DNA from: CAYVQA01 sp045119035 | GTDB lineage: Bacteria > Bacillota_I > Bacilli_A > ML615J-28 > CAG-313 | Assembly: GCA_045119035.1 (NCBI GenBank) | Contig: JBGVCU010000004.1 | Coordinates: forward strand, 46,240 to 110,239 | Direction: 5' to 3' | DNA length: 64,000 bases | In this document: piece by piece, positions 1-8,655 of the stretch | Layout: each line of letters begins with the position of its first letter | Position numbering within the stretch: the stretch's first letter is position 1 | Position numbers and translations under genes: made by a program | The notes under the pieces: generated by a model | Told to the model about the DNA's origin: nothing | Databases searched by the model: none | What the model saw: only the letters and a program-made list of their open reading frames with translations

Positions 1-392
1 CTACTTGATGGTGGAAAATCTACAAAAATATAATCAAAATATTGTTCAAAATCAGCAATTAAGGCTCTTAATTTCTTTTCTTGAGGTCTTTGTAGCGTTA
101 AATTTAAAGATAATGTGTCTGTATTTAAGGTTTTAATTAAATACAGACCATCTCTTGCTTCACATACGATCTCTTCTCGAGGTGTTTGTCCAGCTAAAAG
201 GTGTTCGAAGTAATTATCTGTTCTTTCGTCAATAAAACCATCTTTACCGAAAAGCTTAAATATGCTATTTTGATCATCAACACTAATTACCAATACAGTT
301 TTACCTTGTTGTGCATGGTAATGAGCTAAATATCCTAAAAGAGTTGTTTTACCAACTCCACCTTTTTTACAGAATGTAGAAACAATTGGCAT
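1..392 (-). CDS. ParA/Soj-family partition ATPase (partial)
   Basis: Only the first ~130 residues are present; the gene runs off the left edge. ParA proteins form ATP-dependent dimers on DNA and move or position a replicon together with a centromere-binding partner. Residues 9-17 read KKGGVGKTT, the deviant Walker A box with the signature lysine, and a Walker B-like IFVDFPPS lies near residue 123. The ATG at 392 follows AGAGGTAG embedded in the end of the upstream gene, with 2 bases between the two genes, so they look translationally linked. The partner upstream is a ribbon-helix-helix protein, an arrangement better known from plasmid type Ib systems than from chromosomal Soj/Spo0J. A MinD-like role is less likely given that partner. 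Confidence 0.85.
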   Translation of the reverse strand, partial: MPIVSTFCKKGGVGKTTLLGYLAHYHAQQGKTVLVISVDDQNSIFKLFGKDGFIDERTDNYFEHLLAGQTPREEIVCEARDGLYLIKTLNTDTLSLNLTLQRPQEKKLRALIADFEQYFDYIFVDFPPSS

Positions 393-394
393 AA

Positions 395-754
395 CTATCT
401 ACCTCTTTCTCTTCTTAATTTTTCTTGACAAGCCTCTTCAACGAATTGTGCAAACATAATTCCTTTTGTTACACACGCGAATTTAATTTCTCTTCTTAAA
501 TCTTTATCCATTGTTGATGTGTATTTTTCACGATTGTTGTCTTTTGCGTTTCTGTCGTAGTTTGAATAACGATTTGAAGACACTGTTTGATAAGTTTTTT
601 GTTGTACTCTTGGTGTTGGTTGAGGAATATAAGGTTCTGCAACCTCTTCTTCAAACTCATCTTCAATTTTTTCTTCTACAATAGGTTCCACATTTACAGG
701 TTCTTCTTTAAATGGGTTTGTTTTTGTTGCAAATGGATTGTTTCTTTTTTGCAT
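395..754 (-). CDS. Ribbon-helix-helix protein, probable ParA partner
   Basis: This 119-aa protein has a low-complexity, acidic and proline-rich first ~75 residues (with two NPF tripeptides) and a basic C-terminal ~35 residues that fit a ribbon-helix-helix fold: DLRREIKFACVTKG as strand plus helix A, then FVEEACQEKLRRERGR as helix B. Such proteins (ParG, omega, CopG types) bind operator or centromere repeats and stimulate ParA through a flexible N-terminal tail. The gene is first in a leftward operon with parA. AGGAGG lies upstream of the ATG at 754. Role as centromere binder and autorepressor is inferred from fold and neighbour; no sequence-specific evidence for its site is available apart from repeats in the adjacent non-coding region. 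Confidence 0.65.
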   Translation of the reverse strand: MQKRNNPFATKTNPFKEEPVNVEPIVEEKIEDEFEEEVAEPYIPQPTPRVQQKTYQTVSSNRYSNYDRNAKDNNREKYTSTMDKDLRREIKFACVTKGIMFAQFVEEACQEKLRRERGR

Positions 755-785
755 AGTTTATACCTCCTAAATTTAATACACAATT

Positions 786-814
786 ATTATATCAAAAACA
801 AACACAAAATGCAA
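786..814 (-). promoter_or_regulatory. Promoter of the RHH-parA operon
   Basis: Read on the minus strand, TTGCAT (809-814) is separated by 17 bases from an extended -10 TGATATAAT whose TATAAT core is 786-791. It lies about 30 bases upstream of the start at 754, facing away from the yaaA-gyrB promoter. Confidence 0.7.
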
Positions 815-1110
815 GCAAAATGACAATAATTATTCATTTAAACAAAACAACCTATACATAAATACATATTTACACTTAAATGTACATTTTCAAGTTTAAA
901 ACAGTAAAACCCATTTTTCTTTATTTTGACAACAATTTAATTTCTAAATGTAGTTCGAATTTTAAAAAATAGCCTCAAAAAAAGCTAAATTTCGAATTTT
1001 TGATTATTTACTTAAAAGTTATTGGGACCCCGGGGGGTAAAATCAACTTTTCAATGATATTTTTTCAGACATTTTCGCACTTAAACAACACACAATTCTA
1101 ACTCAGTAAA

Positions 1111-1137
1111 ATGGTTATAATCAAAATGTATAACCAT
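1111..1137. repeat. 9-bp perfect inverted repeat
   Basis: ATGGTTATA at 1111-1119 is repeated inverted as TATAACCAT at 1129-1137 with a 9-base spacer. The spacing, about two half-sites on one DNA face, suits a dimeric DNA-binding protein. It does not have the T-run of a terminator. Confidence 0.6.
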
Positions 1138-1238
1138 AAAACCATACTTACAACAATTCACTCCCAACCTTTTTATTCCAAACATTCAAAAAACATAAAC
1201 ACGATTTAGTTTTAAATTAGAGGTTATTTAAGTGAAAC

Positions 1239-1463
1239 AACCTTTATTTTAAAACCAAATTATAGTAAACAACTTTGAAAATAAAACCAAAATAATCACA
1301 AAAACATTTAAAATAAAACTAAAACGTAGATATAAACCTTTATTTTAAAACCAAAATGCTTAAAAAAGTTTTAAATTTAAACTATTGATACAAAACTGTA
1401 CTACTCACTAACTGAATTTAAAAGTTTTAAAATAAAAGAAATAACCTTTATTTTAAAACAAAA
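1239..1463. repeat. Three direct 21-bp repeats, candidate centromere/iterons
   Basis: AACCTTTATTTTAAAACCAA plus one A occurs at 1239-1259 and 1335-1355 exactly and at 1443-1463 with one mismatch, spaced 96 and 108 bases apart. A reversed core TTTTAAAATAAA is at 1425-1436 and a partial AAAATAAAACCAAAA is near 1279. Repeats of this size beside parA and an RHH gene are what a parS/parC centromere or replication iterons would look like. Binding is not shown by sequence alone. Confidence 0.6.
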
Positions 1464-2076
1464 ACATAAATTGGATATAAAATTTATTAACGAAATATAT
1501 TTAATTTAAAACTAAAAAAATATTTTGTCACATAAAATAAAACATAATTAAAGAAATAAATATTTATATAAAGGAATAAATAAATAAAAATGTTGTTACT
1601 TATGTAATTAATTAAAGATAAAAGTATATAAATATATAAATAAATACACTACATATTTAAATAAAATAAGATTTAAATATATAAACAAAAACTTAAAAGA
1701 ATATAAAAATAAAAATTGCTTTATTGTTATATGTGTAAAAATAATTACAATTTTATTTTTTTATTTACTATTAATAAAGTTTGAATATAAATGTTTCAAA
1801 AAAACAAACAAAAAACATCGATTTTTCATGAAGTTTAATTTAAATTCGTGACGGGAAGGTTTGGCGATCAATAATGAATTATATAATATATATATAAATA
1901 AGGAATATACATAAATACTTATTTTTAATCAAAAAAACCACATTAAACCGGTTGTTGTCGATTTTTTGATAGGAAATTTTCAGTTGTATTAAAAAAGAAT
2001 AAAACAGTCCAAAAACCTGTTAAAAACAGCAAAAAATAGGTGAAAATTAAAACTAAAAAAAAGTAGGCCAAAATAG

Positions 2077-2105
2077 TTGAAAAAAACCTTAAAATATGGT
2101 ATAAT
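2077..2105 (+). promoter_or_regulatory. Promoter of yaaA-gyrB-gyrA
   Basis: TTGAAA at 2077-2082 and TATAAT at 2100-2105 with a 17-base spacer, 25 bases before the yaaA start. It is the only strong promoter seen upstream of the gyrase genes. Confidence 0.75.
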
Positions 2106-2130
2106 TACTATGTAAAAAAAGAGGTGCAGT

Positions 2131-2346
2131 ATGAAACAAATTTTTATCTCAAAAGAGCCTATTTTGTTAGGTCAATTTTTAAAATTTTCAGGGCAAATAA
2201 CTAACGGTGGTGAGTCTAAAATTTTTTTAAAACAAAACACGGTTTTAGTTAATGGTGTAACGGAAAATAGACGTGGAAAGAAGCTTTTTGATGGCGATTT
2301 TGTAGAAATAAACAATGAAAAATACTGTATTGTATTAAAAAAATAA
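2131..2346 (+). CDS. yaaA: S4-domain RNA-binding protein YaaA
   Basis: A 71-aa single-domain S4 protein. The S4 fold is visible in LGQFLKFSGQ, then GGESKIFLKQNTVLVNG, then GDFVEINNEKYCIV. In Bacilli the yaaA product (also called RlbA) is linked to ribosome maturation and its gene normally sits between dnaN and recF or gyrB. Here it is directly followed by gyrB after 30 bases with no recF, and dnaA/dnaN are absent upstream, so the usual dnaA-dnaN-yaaA-recF-gyrB order has been broken. GAGGTG precedes the ATG. Length and domain match the family. Confidence 0.85.
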   Translation: MKQIFISKEPILLGQFLKFSGQITNGGESKIFLKQNTVLVNGVTENRRGKKLFDGDFVEINNEKYCIVLKK

Positions 2347-2376
2347 AAAAACTAATAAAAGAAAGGAGTATTTGTA

Positions 2377-4290
2377 ATGAATCAAGAGGTAAAACAAACT
2401 TATACATCAACAAATATTCAAGTTTTAGAAGGGTTAGAAGCTGTAAGAAAAAGACCTGGGATGTACATAGGATCTACAGGCCCAAGAGGATTACATCATT
2501 TGGCTTGGGAAATTGTGGATAACTCGATCGATGAGGCGTTAGCGGGGTATTGTAAACAAATTGATGTAGAAATTTTTGGTGATAATTTACTTAAAGTAGT
2601 TGATAATGGACGTGGAATGCCTACCGATATTCACCCAAAAACAAAAGTTTCTGCAACAGAAACAATTTTTACTGTATTACATGCGGGTGGAAAATTCGAC
2701 GGATCAAGTTATAAAGTATCTGGTGGACTTCACGGAGTTGGTGCTTCTGTTGTTAATGCACTTAGCGAGTGGTTAGAAGTGTATGTAAATCGTGATGGAA
2801 AAAGGTTTTATCAAAAATTCCAAAGAGGACATAGAGTTGATCCGTTAACTGTTATAGGGGAATCTAATTCTACTGGGACTACGGTTATCTTTAAACCGGA
2901 TGCCGAGATATTCAGAGAGACTACTGTTTTTGATTACGAAACTCTTAGAAAAAGATTACAAGAATTGGCTTTCTTAAATAAAGGATTAATTATATCTATT
3001 AAAGATTCAAGAGATCCAAATAACGTGTTATTTGAAAAATATTGTTATGAAGGCGGAATTAAAGAGTACGTACAATATTTGAATAGAAACAAAAAAAGTA
3101 TTCATCCAGATGTTGTAGTTATGGAAGAAACAGTTGAGGATGTTCTTATTGAAATAGGTTTTCAGTATACTGAAGAATATGGAACGATTTTAAATTCATA
3201 TACAAATAACATTAACACAATAGAAGGTGGAACTCATGAAGAAGGGTTCAGAACTAGTTTAACTAGAATTTTAAACAATTACGGAAGAAATAGTGGGATC
3301 TTTAAAAAAGATGAAAGTTTAACCGGTGATGATGTTCGAGAAGGATTAACTGCGATTGTTTCATGTAAAATAGGAGAACCACAATTCGAAGGGCAAACAA
3401 AAACAAAATTGGGAAACACTGAAGTAAGAAGAATCGTTTCTCAAGTAATGAGCGATAAATTAGAAAGTTATTTAATGGAAAACCCAACAAGTGCAAGAAT
3501 TATTGTGGAAAAAGCAATATTGGCTTTAAGAGCGAGAATTGCTGCGAAAAAAGCGCGTGAAGCAACTAGAAGAAAAAACCCGCTAGATTCTTTAGGCTTT
3601 GCTTCAAAATTAGCTGACTGTAGAACTAAAGATCCTGCGTTAGCTGAAATGTACATTGTCGAAGGAGATTCTGCCGGAGGTTCTGCGAAACAAGGTAGAG
3701 AAAGTTACTATCAAGCAATTTTGCCATTACGTGGGAAAGTGTTAAATGTGGAAAAAGCTTCACAAGATAAAATTATGGGAAACAAAGAAATCCGTTCAAT
3801 TATTCAAGCTATTGGTACAGGAATAAAAGATGATTTTAACATAGATAACGCAAGATATCATAAAGTTGTTATAATGACCGACGCCGACGTTGACGGTGCA
3901 CATATTAGAACTTTATTACTAACGTTCTTTTATAGATATATGAAACCATTAATTGAAAACGGATATGTTTATATTGCGCAACCTCCGTTATATAAAATTC
4001 AACAAGGTAAAAAGGTTGAGTATGCTTATTCTGATGAAGAATTAAATGTTAAGATTTCTCAAATTAACGGAAGATATAATATTCAACGTTATAAAGGACT
4101 TGGAGAAATGAACGCCGAACAATTGTGGGAAACTACAATGGATCCTAAATACAGAACACTTCTTAAAGTGTCTTTAACAGATGCTCAAAAAGCTGACCAA
4201 GTATTTAGTGTTTTAATGGGAGAAGACGTTGAACCAAGAAGAGATTTTATTGAACAAAATGCAGTTTATGTTCAAAATTTAGATATTTAA
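2377..4290 (+). CDS. gyrB: DNA gyrase subunit B
   Basis: ATPase subunit of gyrase (637 aa, normal for the family), which with GyrA introduces negative supercoils. The N-terminal GHKL ATPase shows EIVDNSIDEALAGY near residue 46, GRGMP, and GGLHGVGASVVNALS near residue 115. The TOPRIM domain has EGDSAGGSAKQGR from about residue 428, PLRGKVLNVEKA, and DADVDGAHIRTLLLTFF from about 501. The C-terminus has QRYKGLGEMN and EPRRDFIEQNA. It is preceded by AAAGGAG and followed 14 bases later by gyrA. GyrB rather than ParE is supported by the pairing with a GyrA carrying a GyrA box. Confidence 0.97.
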   Translation: MNQEVKQTYTSTNIQVLEGLEAVRKRPGMYIGSTGPRGLHHLAWEIVDNSIDEALAGYCKQIDVEIFGDNLLKVVDNGRGMPTDIHPKTKVSATETIFTVLHAGGKFDGSSYKVSGGLHGVGASVVNALSEWLEVYVNRDGKRFYQKFQRGHRVDPLTVIGESNSTGTTVIFKPDAEIFRETTVFDYETLRKRLQELAFLNKGLIISIKDSRDPNNVLFEKYCYEGGIKEYVQYLNRNKKSIHPDVVVMEETVEDVLIEIGFQYTEEYGTILNSYTNNINTIEGGTHEEGFRTSLTRILNNYGRNSGIFKKDESLTGDDVREGLTAIVSCKIGEPQFEGQTKTKLGNTEVRRIVSQVMSDKLESYLMENPTSARIIVEKAILALRARIAAKKAREATRRKNPLDSLGFASKLADCRTKDPALAEMYIVEGDSAGGSAKQGRESYYQAILPLRGKVLNVEKASQDKIMGNKEIRSIIQAIGTGIKDDFNIDNARYHKVVIMTDADVDGAHIRTLLLTFFYRYMKPLIENGYVYIAQPPLYKIQQGKKVEYAYSDEELNVKISQINGRYNIQRYKGLGEMNAEQLWETTMDPKYRTLLKVSLTDAQKADQVFSVLMGEDVEPRRDFIEQNAVYVQNLDI

Positions 4291-4304
4291 TAGGAGGTGA
4301 AACT

Positions 4305-6977
4305 GTGAAAGAATTTGAAGAAAAAGAATTGTTAGAAGAAGAAATTGATTCTTCTGATACAGAAAAAGAAGAAGACACAGATGAACCTGAAGAAGAACTA
4401 GATAATCAGTTGTTAGAGGATAACAAAGATTATGTAGTTAATGTTGATTTATCAGATGAAATGCAAAATTCATTTTTAAGCTATGCGATGAGTGTTATTG
4501 TGGCTCGTGCACTACCTGATGTAAGAGATGGAATGAAACCAGTTCATAGAAGAATCTTATATACAATGAGTGAATTAGGTGTATTTAGTGACAAACCGCA
4601 TAAGAAATCTGCCCGTATAGTAGGAGACGCTATGGGGAAATATCACCCGCACGGAGATTCTGCAATATATGAAGCAATGGTTCGTATGGCTCAAGATTTT
4701 AGTTACAGATATCCTTTAGTTGACGGCCATGGAAATTTTGGTTCTGTTGATGGTGATGGCGCAGCGGCTATGCGTTACACTGAAGCAAGAATGTCCAAGA
4801 TTACAAACGAATTATTAAGAGATTTAAATAAAAATACTGTTGATTTTCAAGATAACTACGACGGATCTGAACAAGAACCTGTTGTATTACCGGCGAAAAT
4901 TCCAAATCTTTTAGTTAACGGTGCTACAGGTATTGCTGTTGGTATGGCTACTAATATTCCACCGCATAATTTAACTGAAGTAATTAATGGAGTTTTAGCG
5001 TTAATTGAAAATCCGAATATTTCAATAGAAGAATTGATGTTGCATATTCAAGCACCAGATTTCCCAACTGGAGCAAAAATAATGGGACTTTCAAGCGTTA
5101 AACAAGCATATACTACTGGATCAGGTACTATTACTCTTCGCGCCAAATCCAAAGTAGTTAATTTATCAAATAACAAAAAAGAGATTATTATTACAGAAAT
5201 TCCATACCAAGTTAATAAAACAAAATTAATTGAAAGAATAGCAGAGTTAGTTAAAGACAAAATAATAGACGGTATTACCGATTTAAGAGATGAATCTAAC
5301 AGAAAAGGTATGCGTATTATTATCGAATTAAGAAGAGACGCAAATTCTGGGGTTATACTTAATAATTTATACAAATACAGTCAATTACAAACAACGTATG
5401 GTATAAACATGATTGCCTTAGATAAAGGTCAACCAAAGACATTAAATTTAAAACAAATACTTGAATGTTATTTGGAACATCAAATAGAGGTTGTTACACG
5501 TAGAACTGAGTACGATCTAGATAAAAATAAAAATAGACTTCATATTGTTGAAGGATTATTAATTGCATTGGCAAATATCGATGAAGTTGTTGAAACTATT
5601 AAACTATCTAAAACAGATGAGGAAGCGACATCTAAATTACAAGAGCAATTTTTATTAACAGAAATTCAAGCTAAAGCAATCTTAGATATGAGATTAAGAA
5701 GATTAACAGGGCTAGAAGTTAATAAATTAACTCAAGAAAAGTCTGATTTAGAAAAATTAGTTTCATATTTAACAGAAATTTTAGAAAACCATGACAAAAA
5801 GATGAAAGTGATTGTCGAAGAATTAACTGAAATTGCACGAAAATATGGAGATGAAAGAAAGTCAGAGATTGATTTAAGCGAAGACTTAGAAGTTGCTGAT
5901 GAAGATCTAATTCCTGTAGAAGATGTAATTATTACTATGACAAATCAAGGATATATAAAAAGAATGACTGTAGACACATACCGCGTTCAAAGAAGAGGTG
6001 GTAAAGGTATTACAGGAGCGAAGATGAAAGAAGATGATTTTGTTGAAAAAGTAATGTTTACTTCTACTCATGATACGCTTTTATTCTTCAGTAATTTAGG
6101 TAAGGTTTATGCTTTAAAAGCTTATCAAGTTCCTTTAACAAGTAGAACGTCAAAAGGACTTCCGATTGTTAATTTATTAAAATTTGAAGAAGGCGAGTAT
6201 TTAGCTACAATAATTAATGTAAAATCCCTAGATGATCCAGGATATTTAATATTTGCCACTAAGAATGGTATCATTAAAAAAACTGAATTGGTTCAATATA
6301 AGAACATTCGTTCTACTGGAATTCGTGCGATTACTTTAAATTCTAATGACGAATTAATTAAAGTAAGTTTAACAGATGGAACAAAAGATATTATTTTTGC
6401 TGCTTCAAACGGTAAAGCAATTAGATTTAACGAAGATACTGTGCGTTCTACAAATAGAATCGCAAGTGGAGTAAAAGGAATTAAAGTTGCTACAGGAGAA
6501 AGAGCAATTGGTCTTGCTGTTGTTAATGCAGAAGATGATCAGATTATTATTGTTACTGAGAACGGATACGGAAAACGAACAAGCGCTGATGATTTTAAAG
6601 TAAAAGGAAGAAACGGAAAAGGAGTTAAATTCTTGAATATGACTGATAAAGTTGGAATTCCTGTTTGTCTTGATACAGCGTCTGATAGTGAAGATTTAAT
6701 GGTTATTACTGATGGAGGTATGATCATTAGAACACCTTTAGGTGCAATTTCGAAAATTGGTCGAGATGCGCAAGGTGTAAGAATTATTAAGGTTGACGAT
6801 ACTCAAAAAGTTGCTTCAATAGCTATTGTTCCTCATCAAGATGAAGAAGAAGAAGTCATTGATGAAAAAATAAATGATACAGAAAATGAAATGAAAGAAC
6901 TATTAAATGCATATAATTCTGACGAATTAATCGATGAAGACGATACTATCGAAGAATTTGATGAAGAAAAAGAATAA
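4305..6977 (+). CDS. gyrA: DNA gyrase subunit A
   Basis: Breakage-reunion subunit of gyrase, 890 aa. The catalytic tyrosine is in AAAMRYTEARM at about residue 158, the quinolone-region segment reads YHPHGDSAIYEAMV (Ser kept at about 119, Glu at about 123), and the GyrA box QRRGGKG lies at about 560, at the start of the six-bladed C-terminal DNA-wrapping domain; it identifies gyrase rather than topoisomerase IV. Unusual points: an acidic N-terminal extension of roughly 45 residues before the conserved SFLSYAMSVIVARAL and a ~55-residue acidic tail. GTG at 4305 is the start, with AGGAGGTG 10 bases upstream. The -35 of the serS promoter follows the stop by 5 bases. Confidence 0.96.
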   Translation: MKEFEEKELLEEEIDSSDTEKEEDTDEPEEELDNQLLEDNKDYVVNVDLSDEMQNSFLSYAMSVIVARALPDVRDGMKPVHRRILYTMSELGVFSDKPHKKSARIVGDAMGKYHPHGDSAIYEAMVRMAQDFSYRYPLVDGHGNFGSVDGDGAAAMRYTEARMSKITNELLRDLNKNTVDFQDNYDGSEQEPVVLPAKIPNLLVNGATGIAVGMATNIPPHNLTEVINGVLALIENPNISIEELMLHIQAPDFPTGAKIMGLSSVKQAYTTGSGTITLRAKSKVVNLSNNKKEIIITEIPYQVNKTKLIERIAELVKDKIIDGITDLRDESNRKGMRIIIELRRDANSGVILNNLYKYSQLQTTYGINMIALDKGQPKTLNLKQILECYLEHQIEVVTRRTEYDLDKNKNRLHIVEGLLIALANIDEVVETIKLSKTDEEATSKLQEQFLLTEIQAKAILDMRLRRLTGLEVNKLTQEKSDLEKLVSYLTEILENHDKKMKVIVEELTEIARKYGDERKSEIDLSEDLEVADEDLIPVEDVIITMTNQGYIKRMTVDTYRVQRRGGKGITGAKMKEDDFVEKVMFTSTHDTLLFFSNLGKVYALKAYQVPLTSRTSKGLPIVNLLKFEEGEYLATIINVKSLDDPGYLIFATKNGIIKKTELVQYKNIRSTGIRAITLNSNDELIKVSLTDGTKDIIFAASNGKAIRFNEDTVRSTNRIASGVKGIKVATGERAIGLAVVNAEDDQIIIVTENGYGKRTSADDFKVKGRNGKGVKFLNMTDKVGIPVCLDTASDSEDLMVITDGGMIIRTPLGAISKIGRDAQGVRIIKVDDTQKVASIAIVPHQDEEEEVIDEKINDTENEMKELLNAYNSDELIDEDDTIEEFDEEKE

Positions 6978-6981
6978 AAAC

Positions 6982-7010
6982 TTGACAATATATTTAAAAA
7001 TAGGTATACT
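6982..7010 (+). promoter_or_regulatory. Promoter of serS
   Basis: Consensus TTGACA (6982-6987), 17-base spacer, TATACT (7005-7010), placed just ahead of the T-box leader. Confidence 0.85.
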
Positions 7011-7019
7011 ATATAAAAA

Positions 7020-7233
7020 CTAATGATGTGGACAATAGTAACATAATTTATTATAGAGAGTTAACGTTTGGTGTAAGTTAATATGAATTAGTTATGAATC
7101 TACCACTGAAGTGGGTATAAAAGCTACCCCGGACGGGAACCGTTACATTCCTTAAGAGAGATTTGAAAAAATCTAATCTGGGTGGCACCGCGGATAAACT
7201 ATTCGTCCCTGTTTTTACAGGGACTTTTTTCTT
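7020..7233 (+). promoter_or_regulatory. T-box leader of serS with intrinsic terminator
   Basis: The leader carries the T-box sequence GGTGGCACCGCGG (about 7180-7192), which pairs with the acceptor end of uncharged tRNA, and a terminator hairpin GTCCCTG/CAGGGAC followed by six T (7206-7230) that competes with the antiterminator. AGAGAG near 7056 fits the AG bulge of stem I. A TCT triplet at 7099-7101 followed by A is the best candidate serine specifier; this assignment is tentative. Low charged tRNA-Ser would raise serS expression. No tRNA-specific test is possible by eye. Confidence 0.92.
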
Positions 7234-7243
7234 TGGAGGGTAT

Positions 7244-8524
7244 ATGTTAGATATTAAATTAATTAGAGAAGATTGTGAAGAAGTTATTAGAAGACTTAAC
7301 ACAAGAGGAAAAGATTTTAGTTATTTACGTGATTTAAAGCAAATGGACGAAGACAGAAGAAAACTATTAGTCAAAGTTGAAACTTTAAAAAACGAAAGAA
7401 ACGAAAAGAGTAAACAAATTGGTTTATTGAAAAGACAAAAACTTGATGCTACAGAAGTTTTAAATAGTGTTGCGCATTTAGGTGATGAAATTAAAAGTTC
7501 TGAAGAAGAATTAAAAGTTTTAGAAGAAAAAATTCATTATATTTTATTAATTACACCTAATTTAGTACATAAAGATGTAAAAGTAGGTAAAGATGAAACT
7601 GAAAACAGAGTAATGAGATTTTTCAAAGAACCAACAAAATTTGACTTTGAACCTAAAGATCATCATGAATTAGGAACAAAACTTGGAATATTTGATTTTG
7701 ACCGTGCTGCAAAAATTACAGGTGCAAGATTTGTTGTTTATAAAGGACTGGGTGCTAGATTAGAAAGAGCTTTAATTGCTTTCATGATGGATTTACATAC
7801 AATGAGAAATAACTATAAAGAAGTTATGCCTCCGTTTATTGTAAATAGAGCATCTATGATTGGTACAGGACAATTCCCTAAATTTGAAGAAGATGCATAC
7901 AGAGTAAGTGCAAGCGCTGATGAAGATTGGTATTTAAATCCTACAGCAGAAGTTCCTACTATTAACATGTATAGAGATGAAATTTTAGATGGTGACGATT
8001 TACCTATTAAATATGCTTCATTTACTACAGCATTTAGAGCTGAAGCTGGAAGTGCAGGAAGAGATACAAAAGGAATTTTAAGACAACATCAATTTAATAA
8101 AGTAGAATTAATTAAGTTTGCAAAGCCAGAAGATTCATATAATGAACTTGAAGCAATGGTACGTGATTCTGAAGAAGTTCTTCGTCAATTAGATATTCCT
8201 TACCGTGTTGTTGAATTATGCACAGGAGATATGGGGTTTGGTATGGCAAAGACATATGATATCGAAGTATGGCTACCAGGACAAAATACTTATCGTGAAA
8301 TTGGTTCAATAAGTAATGCTGAAGATTATCAAGCAAGAAGAGCAAATATTCGTTTTAGAAGAACGAAAGATTCTAAAACTGAACTTGTTCATACTTTAAA
8401 TGGATCAGGTTTAGCGGTTGGAAGAACTGTAATTGCAGTTATTGAAAATTACCAACAAGCAGATGGTACTATAAAAATACCAGAAGCATTAAAACCTTAC
8501 ATGGGTGTAGATTACATTAAATAA
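7244..8524 (+). CDS. serS: Seryl-tRNA synthetase
   Basis: Class II synthetase that charges tRNA-Ser, 426 aa from the ATG at 7244. An in-frame start further upstream at 7163 is rejected because it would translate the T-box and terminator. The N-terminal ~110 residues form the long charged coiled-coil arm (VETLKNERNEKSKQIGLLK) that grips tRNA. Motif 2 is FRAEAGSAGRDTKGILRQHQF-like from about residue 263 and motif 3 is GSGLAVGRTVIAV near 386. GGAGGG is placed 5 bases before the ATG. Its position right after gyrA is the common Bacilli order. Control by the T-box is described separately. Confidence 0.97.
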   Translation: MLDIKLIREDCEEVIRRLNTRGKDFSYLRDLKQMDEDRRKLLVKVETLKNERNEKSKQIGLLKRQKLDATEVLNSVAHLGDEIKSSEEELKVLEEKIHYILLITPNLVHKDVKVGKDETENRVMRFFKEPTKFDFEPKDHHELGTKLGIFDFDRAAKITGARFVVYKGLGARLERALIAFMMDLHTMRNNYKEVMPPFIVNRASMIGTGQFPKFEEDAYRVSASADEDWYLNPTAEVPTINMYRDEILDGDDLPIKYASFTTAFRAEAGSAGRDTKGILRQHQFNKVELIKFAKPEDSYNELEAMVRDSEEVLRQLDIPYRVVELCTGDMGFGMAKTYDIEVWLPGQNTYREIGSISNAEDYQARRANIRFRRTKDSKTELVHTLNGSGLAVGRTVIAVIENYQQADGTIKIPEALKPYMGVDYIK

Positions 8525-8549
8525 AAAGAAGCCGCTGGCTTCTTTTTTT
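8525..8549 (+). terminator. Terminator of serS
   Basis: AAAGAAGCC/GGCTTCTTT stem with a 3-base loop and a run of T. Confidence 0.85.
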
Positions 8550-8623
8550 ATGTTTATAAATGTTTATTTATTTCAATATTTAACGAAAATTATAACATTT
8601 TGTATATAAAGACATATATATAA

Positions 8624-8655
8624 CAAAAAAAAAGATAGTAGCTAAACTACTATCT
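8624..8655 (-). terminator. Terminator of the HIT-family gene
   Basis: AGATAGTAG/CTACTATCT stem (8633-8641/8647-8655) with a 5-base loop; on the minus strand it is followed by nine T. It overlaps the last codons of the HIT gene. Confidence 0.8.

Larger units (their letters stand above)
815..2076. other. AT-rich non-coding region, candidate origin/partition locus
   Basis: About 1.26 kb without a credible gene. Transcription diverges here: parA to the left, yaaA-gyrB-gyrA to the right, as at a replication origin. It holds repeats at 1239-1463, a 9-bp inverted repeat (1111-1119/1129-1137), a CCCCGGGG palindrome near 1029, a duplicated TTCGAATTTT (954-963, 991-1000), and an almost pure A/T stretch around 1490-1800 that could unwind easily. 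Only one sequence matching a loose DnaA box (TTTTACACA, minus strand, 1732-1740) was found, not a cluster. dnaA and dnaN are not in the window, so origin identity is an inference from orientation and neighbours. Confidence 0.5.

Noticed and set aside
587..823. Open reading frame opposite the RHH gene on the + strand
   Set aside because: It is an antisense shadow with low-complexity Phe/Cys-rich translation and no ribosome site.
1239..1463. CRISPR-like array
   Set aside because: Only three A/T-rich repeats with ~80-base spacers, no palindromic repeat, no cas genes.
815..2076. DnaA-box cluster
   Set aside because: Only one loose match (1732-1740) was found; A/T bias makes single hits meaningless.
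7163..7243. Longer serS reading frame starting upstream of 7244
   Set aside because: It would translate the T-box sequence and terminator hairpin; ATG 7244 has the ribosome site and matches family length.
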